From Proteiniclasticum sp. (GTDB lineage Bacteria; Bacillota; Clostridia; Clostridiales; Clostridiaceae), in assembly GCF_003514505.1 (NCBI RefSeq), contig NZ_DOPX01000009.1:1-64000 (forward strand): a stretch of 64,000 bases of DNA. Reading direction: 5' to 3'. Made by a program: the position numbers and the translations under genes. Under the pieces are notes generated by a model. It was not told the origin of the DNA. It did no database searches and saw nothing but the letters and a program-made list of their open reading frames with translations. Position 1 is the stretch's first letter, and the number at the start of each line of letters is the position of its first letter. Shown piece after piece: positions 8,591 to 17,365 of this stretch.

Positions 8591-10204
8591 ATGAAGAAAC
8601 CACATATCATTATATTTAACCCGGATCAAATGAGAAGTGACAGTATGGGGCATCTTGGGAATATCGCGGCAAGAACGCCGTTTCTGGACCGATTTGCTTC
8701 CACGGAAGGAGTTTCTTTCAGAAATGCTTTCTGTCAGAATACAGTTTGTGTGCCCAGCCGTGCCAGCTTTACAACAGGACTTTATCCCCATGTGCATGGA
8801 CACAGAACCATGACACATCTGTTGAGAGCGGGAGAGGAGTCCTTGTTTAAAGAACTCAAAGACCAGGGGTATCATGTATGGATGAACGCGAGAAATGATC
8901 TCATTGCGGGACAAATCGACGGTCTTCTTGAAAAGCATGCCTCTGAAATCTATTATGGAGGCAATGCAAAGACCCCTCCAGATCCTCTATTTGAGGGATT
9001 CAAGCCAGGAGAAGGCTCTATTGATTATTCCATGTACCGCGGTGAATTGGGCGTGGATGAGGACGGTGTATATTACGGAGCTGATGATGAGGATTTAGAT
9101 GCTGCCATCAGGAGAATTACAACCTATGAGGAAGAGAATCCTCTATGCCTCTTCCTTGGTCTCATCAATCCTCACCCGCCCTATCAAGTGGAAAATCCAT
9201 ATTTCAGTGCCATAAAGAGAGAAGAACTGCCGCCTCGGATCAAAGCTGAGGATGGAAAAGAGAAAGCGCGGATGATGGAGCTTATAAGGAGTAATCAGAA
9301 GCTTTCACATTTAACAGAATCGGACTGGAATGAAGTCCGGGCCTGCTATTTAGGTATGGTCATGAAAGTGGACCATATGTTTCAAAAGCTCTGTGATGCA
9401 TTGAAAGAGGCAGGTATCTATGATGACTGCGCGATCTTCTTTCTGTCAGATCATGGAGACTATACCGGAGATTATGGGATATCTGAAAAATCCCAGAATA
9501 CCTTTGAAGACTGTCTCACCAATGTGCCTCTCCTAGTTAAACCACCGGCTTGGGAAAAGGTAGATCCAGGAATCAGTGACAGTTTGGTGGAGCTCGTTGA
9601 TTTTTATGGTACTGTTCTAGATTATGCAAATTGTTCTTCCACCCATACGCACTTTGGAAAGAGTCTAAAGGAGATCATTGGGAGCAGGTTGAACGAGAAC
9701 CGGGAATTTGTTTGCTGTGAAGGCGGAAGACTTGCCCATGAACTCCACTGCGACGAGTTTCATGCAAATGGACCCCAGGGGACAAACCCATATACTCCTT
9801 ATTACCCAAGACACTTGGCACAAAGTGATGCTACAGCCCATGGAAAAGCCACAATGATTCGAACGAGACAATTTAAATATATCGCAAGGCTTTATGAGAA
9901 AGATGAGTTCTACGATTTGGAGAAGGACCCCAAGGAGCTGATCAATCTGATGGATGAGGAGGCATACCGGGAAGAAATCCTCCGTCACAAGGAGCTCCTG
10001 ATGTTTTGGTACTTACATACAAGTGATGTTGTGCCTTTTGACTATGATATGCGTTTCAGTCCAGAAATGACATGGCATAAACTAAAAAGTCTGGTGCCAA
10101 AAGAACATGAGGAAGAAATCAAGATGAAAATCGCAAAAGGGGTGAATCCTTTTGTGCTCATGAATGAATGCAAAAAAAGATTTGGTACAGAGCAAGCTGA
10201 TTAA
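8591..10204 (+). CDS. Sulfatase, Cys-type formylglycine family
   Basis: A 537-residue type I sulfatase. The modification signature CVPSRASFTTGLYP begins at Cys53, the residue converted to formylglycine. The N-terminal metal-binding strand IIFNPDQMRSD and the later SDHGDYTGDYG (metal/phosphate-superfamily signature, near residue 290) are intact. With no signal peptide it should act in the cytoplasm on imported sulfated mono- or oligosaccharides. AAGGAGG precedes the ATG at 8591. Because the key residue is Cys, an anaerobic maturase is required, and one is encoded immediately downstream. The sulfated substrate is not readable. N- or O-sulfated hexosamine or uronate from glycosaminoglycan or mucin would fit the neighbours. 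Confidence 0.9.
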   Translation: MKKPHIIIFNPDQMRSDSMGHLGNIAARTPFLDRFASTEGVSFRNAFCQNTVCVPSRASFTTGLYPHVHGHRTMTHLLRAGEESLFKELKDQGYHVWMNARNDLIAGQIDGLLEKHASEIYYGGNAKTPPDPLFEGFKPGEGSIDYSMYRGELGVDEDGVYYGADDEDLDAAIRRITTYEEENPLCLFLGLINPHPPYQVENPYFSAIKREELPPRIKAEDGKEKARMMELIRSNQKLSHLTESDWNEVRACYLGMVMKVDHMFQKLCDALKEAGIYDDCAIFFLSDHGDYTGDYGISEKSQNTFEDCLTNVPLLVKPPAWEKVDPGISDSLVELVDFYGTVLDYANCSSTHTHFGKSLKEIIGSRLNENREFVCCEGGRLAHELHCDEFHANGPQGTNPYTPYYPRHLAQSDATAHGKATMIRTRQFKYIARLYEKDEFYDLEKDPKELINLMDEEAYREEILRHKELLMFWYLHTSDVVPFDYDMRFSPEMTWHKLKSLVPKEHEEEIKMKIAKGVNPFVLMNECKKRFGTEQAD

Positions 10205-10286
10205 AACTTTATAAAAAATAAAGGAACTATGGATATATTCATGGTTCAGTGCATCCCTGCCATGACCGGATAAAGGAGCTTTTCAA

Positions 10287-11408
10287 ATGCCTAATCAGAC
10301 CATCTTAATCAAGCCAGCATCAGGGTACTGCAACATGAACTGCAGTTACTGCTTTTATAATGATGTGACAAATCATCGTGAAACAAAGAATTATGGATTC
10401 ATGACCATGGATACAGTGGAAGAAATTGTCAGAAAGGCCTTTGCCTATGCAGACAGTTACGTTGGATTTGCTTTTCAGGGGGGAGAGCCAACTCTTGTAG
10501 GAATAGAGTTCTACCAGGGTTTCATAGGGCTGGTAGAGAAGTATAATACAAAAGGAATTCATGTAGAGTATTCTTTACAGACCAATGGAACACTCCTCCA
10601 TGAAAGCTGGGCAGAATTTTTCAGACAGCACAATTTTCTCATTGGGCTGTCAATGGATGGACCAACAGAAATTCATGACATCAATAGAGTAGACCACTTA
10701 GGTAACGGTACTTATAAAGAAGTGTTAAAAGCAGCAAAGATGCTCAGAAAGCATAAGGTGGAGTTTAATGTCCTCACAGTTGTTACAAGAAATGTTGCAA
10801 GACATCCTGGTAAAGTGTATCAGTTTCTAAAGAAGAATGACTTCATGTACATGCAGTTTATCCCTTGTTTGGACAGATTGGATGAACCTCCCGGTGGGGA
10901 TGTGTTTTCCCTGACACCTGAGGACTATGGTCGGTTTTTATGCCAGATCTTTGACCTATGGCACCACGATATAAAACAGAATATACCCGTGAGTGTCAGA
11001 ATGTTTGACAATCTGATTCAGATTCTTCTGGGGTATTCCCCTGAGAGCTGTGATATGGCGGGTGTATGTTCTGTGAATACAGTCATAGAAGCAAATGGTT
11101 CTGTGTATCCCTGTGATTTTTACGTGCTGGATCAGTGGAAGCTGGGCAATATTTTGCAGGATGACTTTTCATCACTGAAAAAGAAGGATAGAGCAATCCT
11201 ATTTGTGGATGAGTCTAAAACTAAAAATGTGGAGTGTGTAAGCTGTGATTATGTAAAGCTGTGCAAATCAGGATGTAAGCGCCATTATGTTCAAAGTGGC
11301 ACATCCAGGAAGAATTATTACTGCAGTTCATACAAAAAGTTTTATGCGTATTCTTTGGAAAGACTGAGAGAGATCGCTCAGCTTGTGAGATATTATAAAA
11401 AAATCTAA
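10287..11408 (+). CDS. Anaerobic sulfatase-maturating enzyme (radical SAM, SPASM)
   Basis: A 373-residue radical-SAM protein that oxidises the sulfatase active-site Cys to formylglycine. The CxxxCxxC cluster is Cys15, Cys19, Cys22 (GYCNMNCSYCFYN), typical of anSME. The C-terminal SPASM region carries CDMAGVC, YPCDF, and CVSCDYVKLCKSGC for two auxiliary 4Fe-4S clusters. The catalytic-base Asp of anSMEs probably lies in the LDRLDEPPGGD area, which I could not verify. Start at 10287 with AAAGGAG 12 bases upstream. The gene lies 82 bases after the sulfatase and is its obvious partner. It requires strictly reducing conditions and so supports an anaerobic host. Confidence 0.9.
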   Translation: MPNQTILIKPASGYCNMNCSYCFYNDVTNHRETKNYGFMTMDTVEEIVRKAFAYADSYVGFAFQGGEPTLVGIEFYQGFIGLVEKYNTKGIHVEYSLQTNGTLLHESWAEFFRQHNFLIGLSMDGPTEIHDINRVDHLGNGTYKEVLKAAKMLRKHKVEFNVLTVVTRNVARHPGKVYQFLKKNDFMYMQFIPCLDRLDEPPGGDVFSLTPEDYGRFLCQIFDLWHHDIKQNIPVSVRMFDNLIQILLGYSPESCDMAGVCSVNTVIEANGSVYPCDFYVLDQWKLGNILQDDFSSLKKKDRAILFVDESKTKNVECVSCDYVKLCKSGCKRHYVQSGTSRKNYYCSSYKKFYAYSLERLREIAQLVRYYKKI

Positions 11409-11489
11409 GCATAGACTAAAGAGCTGTACCACGATATGTTGAAAAAGAGAAGTCTATTAATCCTCAGGTTGGATTAAGGAGTTCAAAGA

Positions 11490-11526
11490 AAAAGCGGTTT
11501 CCCAAAATCAAAGGGAACCGCTTTTT
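11490..11526. terminator. Bidirectional terminator between anSME and ldh
   Basis: AAAGCGGTTTCCC pairs with GGGAACCGCTTT around a short A-rich loop, with A-run on the left and T-run on the right, so it can end both the plus-strand maturase and the minus-strand lactate dehydrogenase transcripts. Confidence 0.8.
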
Positions 11527-11547
11527 AAATGAAGATATTTATCAATA

Positions 11548-12501
11548 CTACAGGTCTATGCTTTTGAGCACTTCCTTCAAAGCGTCAGCGGATTTTCTAA
11601 GTTCTACCTGTTCCTTCTCGCTGAGCTTGATGGGAATCTGTTTTTCCACACCGTTTTTACCTACAATGGCCGGCATGCTGAGTGCTACACCGTCAATGCC
11701 AAAGGATCCATGCTGAATGGAAGACACAGGAAGCACGGATTTTTCATCTCTGATGATGGCCTCGCAAATTCTTCTCACCGCCACTGCAACACCGTAGTAG
11801 GTGGCTTTCTTCTTTTCAATGATCCTATAGGCACTGTTTTTTACATCTTCTGCGATATCCTCCATATTCTGGTCATGCTCTGTAAAGCCACGCATGGAGC
11901 AGAAGTCTGAGAGCGGAACTCCGGATACATTGGCGCTGGACCAGGCAGCAATCTGAGAGTCTCCATGCTCCCCGATGATCCAGGCGTGGACGGATCTTGC
12001 ATCCACACTAAGGCGCTCACCCAGAAGATACTTGAGCCTTGCTGTATCCAAGGTGGTACCTGAGCCAAAGACTCTGTTCTCTGGGAATCCCGAGAGCTTT
12101 AAAGCCACATAGGTCAGAATATCCACTGGATTTGCCACGATGAGGAGAATCCCCTGACAGTTTCTTTTGGCAATCTCGCCAATGATGGTTCTGAAAATCG
12201 CTACATTCTTCTTCACAAGATCAAGCCTTGTCTCCCCAGGCTTCTGTCCTGCACCAGCAGTAATGACAATAATGGCTGCATCCACAAGATCGTCATAGGT
12301 GCCAGCGCTGATCTTCATGGGCCGTGCAAAAGGCAGTCCATGGGAAATATCCAGGGCCTCTCCTTCAGCTCTGTTCTGATCCGCATCCAGAAGAATCATC
12401 TCCGAGAAGAGTCCACTTTCCATTAGAGCAAAGGCAGAGGAGGAACCGACAAATCCGGTGCCGATGACGGCAACTTTCCGGCTGTTCACTACTGTACTCA
12501 T
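11548..12501 (-). CDS. ldh: L-lactate dehydrogenase
   Basis: A 317-residue NAD-dependent 2-hydroxyacid dehydrogenase reducing pyruvate to L-lactate. It has the Rossmann motif VAVIGTGFVGSS (residues 9-20), the mobile loop GAGQKPGETRLDL with the Gln typical of lactate rather than malate dehydrogenase, the NPVD motif, and the catalytic His in IIGEHGDSQ. Length is normal for the family. It is transcribed leftward as a single gene. A GAAAGGA-type ribosome site precedes the ATG. It would regenerate NAD during fermentation of the sugars released by the neighbouring glycosidases. Malate dehydrogenase is the only close alternative, and the Gln argues against it. Confidence 0.93.
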   Translation of the reverse strand: MSTVVNSRKVAVIGTGFVGSSSAFALMESGLFSEMILLDADQNRAEGEALDISHGLPFARPMKISAGTYDDLVDAAIIVITAGAGQKPGETRLDLVKKNVAIFRTIIGEIAKRNCQGILLIVANPVDILTYVALKLSGFPENRVFGSGTTLDTARLKYLLGERLSVDARSVHAWIIGEHGDSQIAAWSSANVSGVPLSDFCSMRGFTEHDQNMEDIAEDVKNSAYRIIEKKKATYYGVAVAVRRICEAIIRDEKSVLPVSSIQHGSFGIDGVALSMPAIVGKNGVEKQIPIKLSEKEQVELRKSADALKEVLKSIDL

Positions 12502-12639
12502 CTATATCATTCCTTTCGTCTTTTGTGATAAAGCGTCGGTAGTGATAATGAAGCATTCTGGTTACGGGATAACTCAAGAAAATTCATTCAAAACATGAAC
12601 CTTGTGTTCCAGTAACATCAATATGCACTTATCTACCGG

Positions 12640-12671
12640 GACCCTGTCATACATGAGAAAAGTCAGGGTCT
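12640..12671 (-). other. Hairpin in the ldh leader
   Basis: GGGACCCTG and CAGGGTC form a 7-9 bp stem around a roughly 15-base loop in the 560-bp divergent region. On the minus strand a TATAAT lies just upstream of it (12683-12678), so it would be at the 5' end of an ldh transcript, possibly stabilising the mRNA. No good -35 hexamer was found. Confidence 0.35.
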
Positions 12672-12922
12672 TACTTCATTATAAGATATCAAAGTGAAAA
12701 TAAAAAGAATAATTGATGGACAGAGTATTATCTATTGCAAGGTGATTAGTCACTTTAAAATATAGTTAAAATATAAACGATAAGTTGAAAGAATGTGATA
12801 CATTAACAACTTATTAAAACCATAGAAACGAAGAGCTTCCTTTCTTTTCTTTCAGGGAGGACGTCTCACCGGTAAGAAGGTCATACAGTGAGAGTCTGAT
12901 CGAAGCAATCATAAATAATAAA

Positions 12923-12951
12923 TTAACAGAAAATATAAAAAATGATATAAT
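12923..12951 (+). promoter_or_regulatory. SigA-type promoter for the crt-like cluster
   Basis: TTAACA (12923-12928), 17-bp spacer, TATAAT (12946-12951), about 115 bases before the glycosyltransferase start. The remaining 12502-12922 stretch holds the ldh leader, AT-rich sequence and an imperfect inverted repeat (TCTCAC/GTGAGA, about 12858-12898). Confidence 0.6.
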
Positions 12952-13065
12952 AAAATCATATGGAATGTAAATAGAGTACTTACCAGAAAGTGTTCTGGCG
13001 GAGACTGAGAAATGCTTGTAAGTGAAATGGGTCTATAGAAACAGAGAAGAAAGGAGAAAAACTTC

Positions 13066-14163
13066 ATGCAGCACATCATAGAACTTCTCATCGTCCTTCT
13101 TGGCATAGGGATGACGCCGCTCCTGTACTACAGGTTTCCCAAAATACCGGAGAACATAGAACCATCGGATGGTAAAAAGGCCAGGAGCATATCCGTCATT
13201 ATTCCAGCCAGAAACGAGGAAAAGAATCTCCCTCTTCTATTAGACGACCTGATAAAGCAGCGTTATGAAAACCTGGAAATCATTGTGGTGGACGATGGCT
13301 CCAGGGACAAAACAGGTGAGATTGCAAAGGCTTTTGACGTTACAGTTATCACCATCTGTGATAAGCCTCCCGGATGGCTTGGAAAAAACTGGGCCTGTCA
13401 GAAAGGGGCAGAAGCTTCAGAAGGAGAACTTCTTCTGTTTCTCGATGCAGATGTGAGGCTGAAGCCTCATGCTGTGGAAAGAATCCTAGAAGTCTACGAG
13501 AAAAATGGAGTTCCGCTTTCTGTGCAGCCCTATCATAAAACAGAGAAATGCTATGAGCAGGCTTCCTTGTTCTTTAATCTGATCCAGATCGGCGCCAACG
13601 GCACAAGTCTCAAGAAGCCTCAGAACATTGGACTGTATGGTCCACTGATTTTTCTCTCTAATGAAGACTATAAAATCATTGGTGGGCATGAGAGTGTGAA
13701 AGAAAACATTGTGGAGGATATGGCTCTAGGAGTGAGACTGAAAGAAGCGAAAATCCCATATGATCTTTATGTGGGAGATGAAGAGATTTCCTTCCGTATG
13801 TACAGTGGAGGTTTCAGAAGTCTTCTGGAAGGATGGACGAAAAATATTGCATCCGGAGCCATGAGCATACCGCCTCTGCTCTTTATGATGATTTTCTTTT
13901 TTCTCTCTTCTTTGATTTCTGTACCACTCCATATACTGACCTTTTTTATAAGCGAGCAGGGAACTTGGCTTTTTGTGTATCTTGTTTTTTATGTTCTTTG
14001 GGTAGGGATCCTCTATAATCTTTCGAAAAACGTGGGGAAGTTTCATCCTTTGGCGGTTCTTTTTTATCCTTTGCCGCTCCTGGTGCTGGTTTTTGTTTTT
14101 TTCACATCCCTGTACAAGAAGATTTTTAAGAAAAAGGTTGTCTGGAAAGGACGATCCATATAG
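13066..14163 (+). CDS. Family 2 glycosyltransferase, CrtQ-like
   Basis: A 365-residue membrane-associated GT2 enzyme. An N-terminal membrane segment (2-20) precedes the GT-A domain: SVIIPARNEEKNLP near residue 45, VVDDGSRDKT near 77 (nucleotide binding), LDADVRL near 128 (DxD metal site) and a late EDMALG segment. Two to three C-terminal membrane helices follow (about 270-350). This architecture matches 4,4'-diaponeurosporenoate glycosyltransferase (CrtQ) and hopanoid glycosyltransferase HpnB relatives. The ATG at 13066 follows AAAGGAG. Downstream CrtO-like and CrtN/P-like genes support a role in glycosylating an isoprenoid carboxylic acid. The actual lipid acceptor is unknown. Confidence 0.75.
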   Translation: MQHIIELLIVLLGIGMTPLLYYRFPKIPENIEPSDGKKARSISVIIPARNEEKNLPLLLDDLIKQRYENLEIIVVDDGSRDKTGEIAKAFDVTVITICDKPPGWLGKNWACQKGAEASEGELLLFLDADVRLKPHAVERILEVYEKNGVPLSVQPYHKTEKCYEQASLFFNLIQIGANGTSLKKPQNIGLYGPLIFLSNEDYKIIGGHESVKENIVEDMALGVRLKEAKIPYDLYVGDEEISFRMYSGGFRSLLEGWTKNIASGAMSIPPLLFMMIFFFLSSLISVPLHILTFFISEQGTWLFVYLVFYVLWVGILYNLSKNVGKFHPLAVLFYPLPLLVLVFVFFTSLYKKIFKKKVVWKGRSI

Positions 14164-14176
14164 AAGGAGATAAGTG

Positions 14177-14677
14177 ATGCAGATTATTTTTTTATCACCA
14201 GGATGGACCATCCTTTCCATCTTTGTGCTTTGGCCACTGCTGCAGTATACCGCAGCGCTTCTTTGCCATAAGTTTCCGGACGCCCTCTACACAGAAAGGA
14301 CTTTTCTATTTAGAACCTTCTCTTTTGAGAAAGAGGGACAGTTATATGCGAAGGTCTTCCGGGTGAACCGGTGGAAACATCTTCTTCCAGACGGAAGCAT
14401 CAAGAAGGGAGAAGACAGATACGAGAAAAAGCACCTTTCCGATTTTTCCGAAGAGGGGCTTCAGAAGTTTCTTCTGGAATCTCGCCGGGCGGAGCTCACC
14501 CACTGGCTGGCACTCCCCTTTTTTTGGGTGTTTGGATTCTTTACGCCTCCATTGATCGTCTTCTATATGCTGGTTTATGCGATTCTTGTGAACCTGCCCT
14601 GTATCCTAGTGCAGCGCTACAACCGGCCCAGGGTGAAGAAGCTTCTGGAAAGAAAGAAAAGAAGAGAAACGCGGTAA
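14177..14677 (+). CDS. CrtO-like (glycosyl-4,4'-diaponeurosporenoate acyltransferase family) membrane protein
   Basis: A 166-residue protein with an N-terminal membrane segment (about 5-30) and two more hydrophobic segments (about 110-150) separated by a polar stretch with the conserved-looking pattern RVNRWKHLLPDG near residue 57. This pattern is characteristic of the CrtO family that acylates the sugar of staphyloxanthin. The GTG at 14174 is in frame, but AAGGAGA at 14164-14170 is better spaced for the ATG at 14177. It lies 13 bases after the CrtQ-like gene. In Staphylococcus CrtO completes the pathway after CrtQ. The same adjacency here is a strong context clue, though the enzyme's real substrate is not proven. 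Confidence 0.65.
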   Translation: MQIIFLSPGWTILSIFVLWPLLQYTAALLCHKFPDALYTERTFLFRTFSFEKEGQLYAKVFRVNRWKHLLPDGSIKKGEDRYEKKHLSDFSEEGLQKFLLESRRAELTHWLALPFFWVFGFFTPPLIVFYMLVYAILVNLPCILVQRYNRPRVKKLLERKKRRETR

Positions 14678-14736
14678 AGAAGACCCCAAAATCTCTAAAG
14701 TGAGAAAACGATATACAAGAATGAGGAGAGGGTATT

Positions 14737-15465
14737 ATGATTTATTATTTTTCAGGCACAGGAAACTCCAAATGGATTGCGGAAGAAATGGCAAAGAGAA
14801 CAGAGGATGTCAGTGTCAGCCTTGTGGAGGAGAAGACACCCATATCCATAGAAGGAGAAGTGCTGGGGCTGGTCTTTCCCATCTATGCTTGGGGTGTACC
14901 GAAAGTGGTCCTGGATTTTATAAAGCTCTTAGAGGGAATACCATCTTATACCTATGCCATAGCCACCTGTGGAGAAGAAGCGGGCTATGCCATGCGGAAT
15001 CTTCAGAAGAAACTGCCTTTGGACGCCTGCTACACCGTGGTGATGCCAAATAACTACGTGGTGGGTTCCAACTTAGAACCGGAAGAATCTGTAAGAAATA
15101 AGATCACGAAAGCGAAAGTGGATCTTTTCCATATGGCAGATGAAGTGAAGAACAGGAGGAAGGTCGTGAAAGTGGAGGAAGGGAGCTTTCCTCTTCTGAA
15201 ATCCACTCTGATTCATTTTGGATTCAATCTGGCTGCAAGAAGCACAAAACCTTTTTATATCACCGATGCCTGCATCTCCTGCGGTCGGTGTGCAAAAGAC
15301 TGCCCCGCAGAAGCCATAGAGATGAGAGAAGGGAAGCCTGTCTATGTGAAGGACAAGTGCTATATGTGCACGTCCTGCATCAACCGGTGTCCAGTAGAAG
15401 CCATCCAGTATGGAAAAGGGACGAAAAAAAGGGGCAGATACCAGTTTCGGGATCTTACCCTCTAA
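14737..15465 (+). CDS. EFR1-family flavodoxin/ferredoxin fusion
   Basis: A 242-residue electron carrier. The N-terminal flavodoxin-like domain has an FMN phosphate loop FSGTGNSKW (residues 5-13) and an aromatic loop near residue 50. The C-terminal domain carries two 4Fe-4S motifs, CISCGRCAKDCP and CYMCTSCINRCP (about residues 179-217). It lies between lipid-modifying membrane enzymes and two FAD oxidoreductases and overlaps no neighbour, so it is a natural electron donor or acceptor for those flavoproteins. AGGAGAGGG precedes the ATG at 14737. EFR1 proteins are widespread in anaerobic Bacillota, and their partners are mostly uncharacterised. Confidence 0.85.
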   Translation: MIYYFSGTGNSKWIAEEMAKRTEDVSVSLVEEKTPISIEGEVLGLVFPIYAWGVPKVVLDFIKLLEGIPSYTYAIATCGEEAGYAMRNLQKKLPLDACYTVVMPNNYVVGSNLEPEESVRNKITKAKVDLFHMADEVKNRRKVVKVEEGSFPLLKSTLIHFGFNLAARSTKPFYITDACISCGRCAKDCPAEAIEMREGKPVYVKDKCYMCTSCINRCPVEAIQYGKGTKKRGRYQFRDLTL

Positions 15466-15514
15466 AAGAGAAGGAAGTGGCTTAAGAATCACCAGCAGAA
15501 AGGTAGGGAAAAGT

Positions 15515-17365
15515 ATGGAACACTATGATGTCCTTGTCATCGGTGGCGGTCTTTCGGGGCTCACCGCGGCAAGCTTACTCTCAAAAAGAGGATGCAAAGT
15601 GGCTGTCATTGAAAAGAGCTATATGCCCGGGGGCTCCTGCGGCATCTTTAAGAGAGGAGACAGGACCTTTGATCAGGGGGCGGCTATGCTCTATGGATTT
15701 GGAGAAAAAGGATTCAACGCGCACCGCTTTGTCATGAACTGTCTGGAAGAACCCATAGAGATGATTCATCATGATCTTCTCTACTGCGTCAATTATGAAG
15801 GAAAACGAATCCGTTTTTATGAGGATCTGGACCGTTTCATGGAAGAGCTCTCCAGCTTGTTTCCCAAGGAGAAGGAGAGCATCAGAAGGTTTTATGGTGA
15901 CATGAGACTGATGTATGAGCACATCATGGTGGAGAACCCCACCTATACGTCTGCCGATGAGACGGACCCGAAAAGTGCCCTGAAAAGCATGAGAAAGCAT
16001 CCCATATCCTATATGAGGTTTCTTGGTTATCTCAATAAAAGTGCAAGAAATCTTCTGGAAAAATACTTCAAGGACCCAGAGATTTTCAATTTCTTCGACA
16101 AGCTCACGTCCACCTACTGCTATGCCACGGTGGAAGAAGCCCCTGCGGTGCTGGCCTCGGTGATGTTTGTGGACAATCATGTGGGGGGAAGCTATTACCC
16201 CGCAGGATCCACCCTGTTTCTTCCAGGAAAGCTGGAAAAGGTCATCGAAGAGCACGGGGGAGATATGTACTTGGAAACAGAAGCGGCGGAAATTCTTTTT
16301 CAGGAGGGGGAACCCTGTGGGGTCAGGCTCCAGGATGGAAGAACCCTCTATGGAAAAGACATCATTTACTCCGGTACCGTCTGGAATCTCTATGGGAAGA
16401 TGATTCCAGAGAGTGAAAGCACAGAGAAAAAGAGGACCTGGGCGAAAAATCAGGTGCCCACCTATCCCAGTGTGGTGCTTTATGCAGCGGTGGACCGTGA
16501 AGTCATTCCAGAAGATACAGCTCCCATTGAAATGCTGGTGGGAAGTCCGGACAAGCTTGATGAAAGCGAAGTGACGGCGTATCTACTCAGCGTCGATGAC
16601 AGAACCCTCTGTCCTGAGGACGAGCATCTTGTCATGGCCATCGGGCCCACGTTTCTTCCTTGGGAGACCTTTTTGGAGAAGGAGTATCAGGAAAAGAAGG
16701 AGGAAGAAAAAGAGAGGCTTCTAGAGGTTCTTGAAAAAAGGTTTCCTGGATTGAAGAAGAAAGTCCGGTTTACCGAGGTGGCGACCCCAAGGACCATCGA
16801 GCGCTACAATATGAAAAATGGAGGGGCTGTGGCAGGACCCAAGCAGATGCTTGGTCAGCATATGTTTAAGAGGCTTCATATCAGAACCGAGTGGAAGCAT
16901 CTCTACGCCTGCGGAGAATCTACCGTCATGGGAACAGGGACGCCAACGGTGACCACCTCCGGTCTTTCCGCAGCCAATGCGGTGCTGAAGAGTCTTGGGA
17001 AAGAACCATTTGTCTATCGGGAAGGAATGAGAAATTTTGTGCATACAGTAGAGAAGCCTTTCACCAGAGACCGTATGTATGAAGGGTATGAGAAGAAGAC
17101 CCGGGAAATCCTTTTGGAGGCCATGAGATGCAGATTCTGTGAACATCCTTCCTGCTCACACGGAAAAGCTTTGGATGTCCGGGGCATCATGAGAAGAGTT
17201 TCTGTGGGGAATCTCCAGGGAGCTAAGAAGTGCCTGGAAAGAACGAAGGGTGGAACCTTGGATCTGTCCCTCTATGAGGGCCGGTGCATTCTAAAGCACC
17301 AGAAAGGTGAACCGGTGCACATAAAGGGAATCATTTCCTATCTTGAGGGAGGACAGTATGAGTAA
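15515..17365 (+). CDS. CrtI/CrtN-like FAD desaturase with Cys-rich C-terminal extension
   Basis: A 616-residue FAD-dependent amine-oxidase/phytoene-desaturase-like protein. The dinucleotide-binding motif VIGGGLSGLTAA is at residues 7-18, followed by IEKSYMPGGSCG, and the FAD-binding C-terminal signature CGESTVMGTGTPTVTTSG lies near residues 466-483. The last about 80 residues form an unusual tail with CRFCEHPSCSHGK near 538-550 and a later Cys. It recalls the Cys-rich modules that bind iron-sulfur clusters in GltD-like and dihydropyrimidine-dehydrogenase-like proteins, although the spacing is not a standard ferredoxin. An upstream ATG at 15410 in frame overlaps the EFR1 gene; I chose 15515, where the family homology begins. 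The ribosome site there is weak (AGGTAGGG). The tail may accept electrons from EFR1. Confidence 0.75.
   Translation: MEHYDVLVIGGGLSGLTAASLLSKRGCKVAVIEKSYMPGGSCGIFKRGDRTFDQGAAMLYGFGEKGFNAHRFVMNCLEEPIEMIHHDLLYCVNYEGKRIRFYEDLDRFMEELSSLFPKEKESIRRFYGDMRLMYEHIMVENPTYTSADETDPKSALKSMRKHPISYMRFLGYLNKSARNLLEKYFKDPEIFNFFDKLTSTYCYATVEEAPAVLASVMFVDNHVGGSYYPAGSTLFLPGKLEKVIEEHGGDMYLETEAAEILFQEGEPCGVRLQDGRTLYGKDIIYSGTVWNLYGKMIPESESTEKKRTWAKNQVPTYPSVVLYAAVDREVIPEDTAPIEMLVGSPDKLDESEVTAYLLSVDDRTLCPEDEHLVMAIGPTFLPWETFLEKEYQEKKEEEKERLLEVLEKRFPGLKKKVRFTEVATPRTIERYNMKNGGAVAGPKQMLGQHMFKRLHIRTEWKHLYACGESTVMGTGTPTVTTSGLSAANAVLKSLGKEPFVYREGMRNFVHTVEKPFTRDRMYEGYEKKTREILLEAMRCRFCEHPSCSHGKALDVRGIMRRVSVGNLQGAKKCLERTKGGTLDLSLYEGRCILKHQKGEPVHIKGIISYLEGGQYE

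Noticed and set aside
12793..12812. Possible Rex (redox) operator upstream of ldh
   Set aside because: Only the right half-site TTAACAA fits; the left half does not, so it is not supported.
13726..14220. 164-residue antisense frame over the CrtQ-like gene end
   Set aside because: Low-complexity, Lys/Arg/Glu-rich translation, no ribosome site, covers two well-supported genes.
15410..15514. N-terminal extension of the first CrtI-like protein
   Set aside because: It lies over the EFR1 gene end and precedes the conserved FAD motif; family homology begins at 15515.
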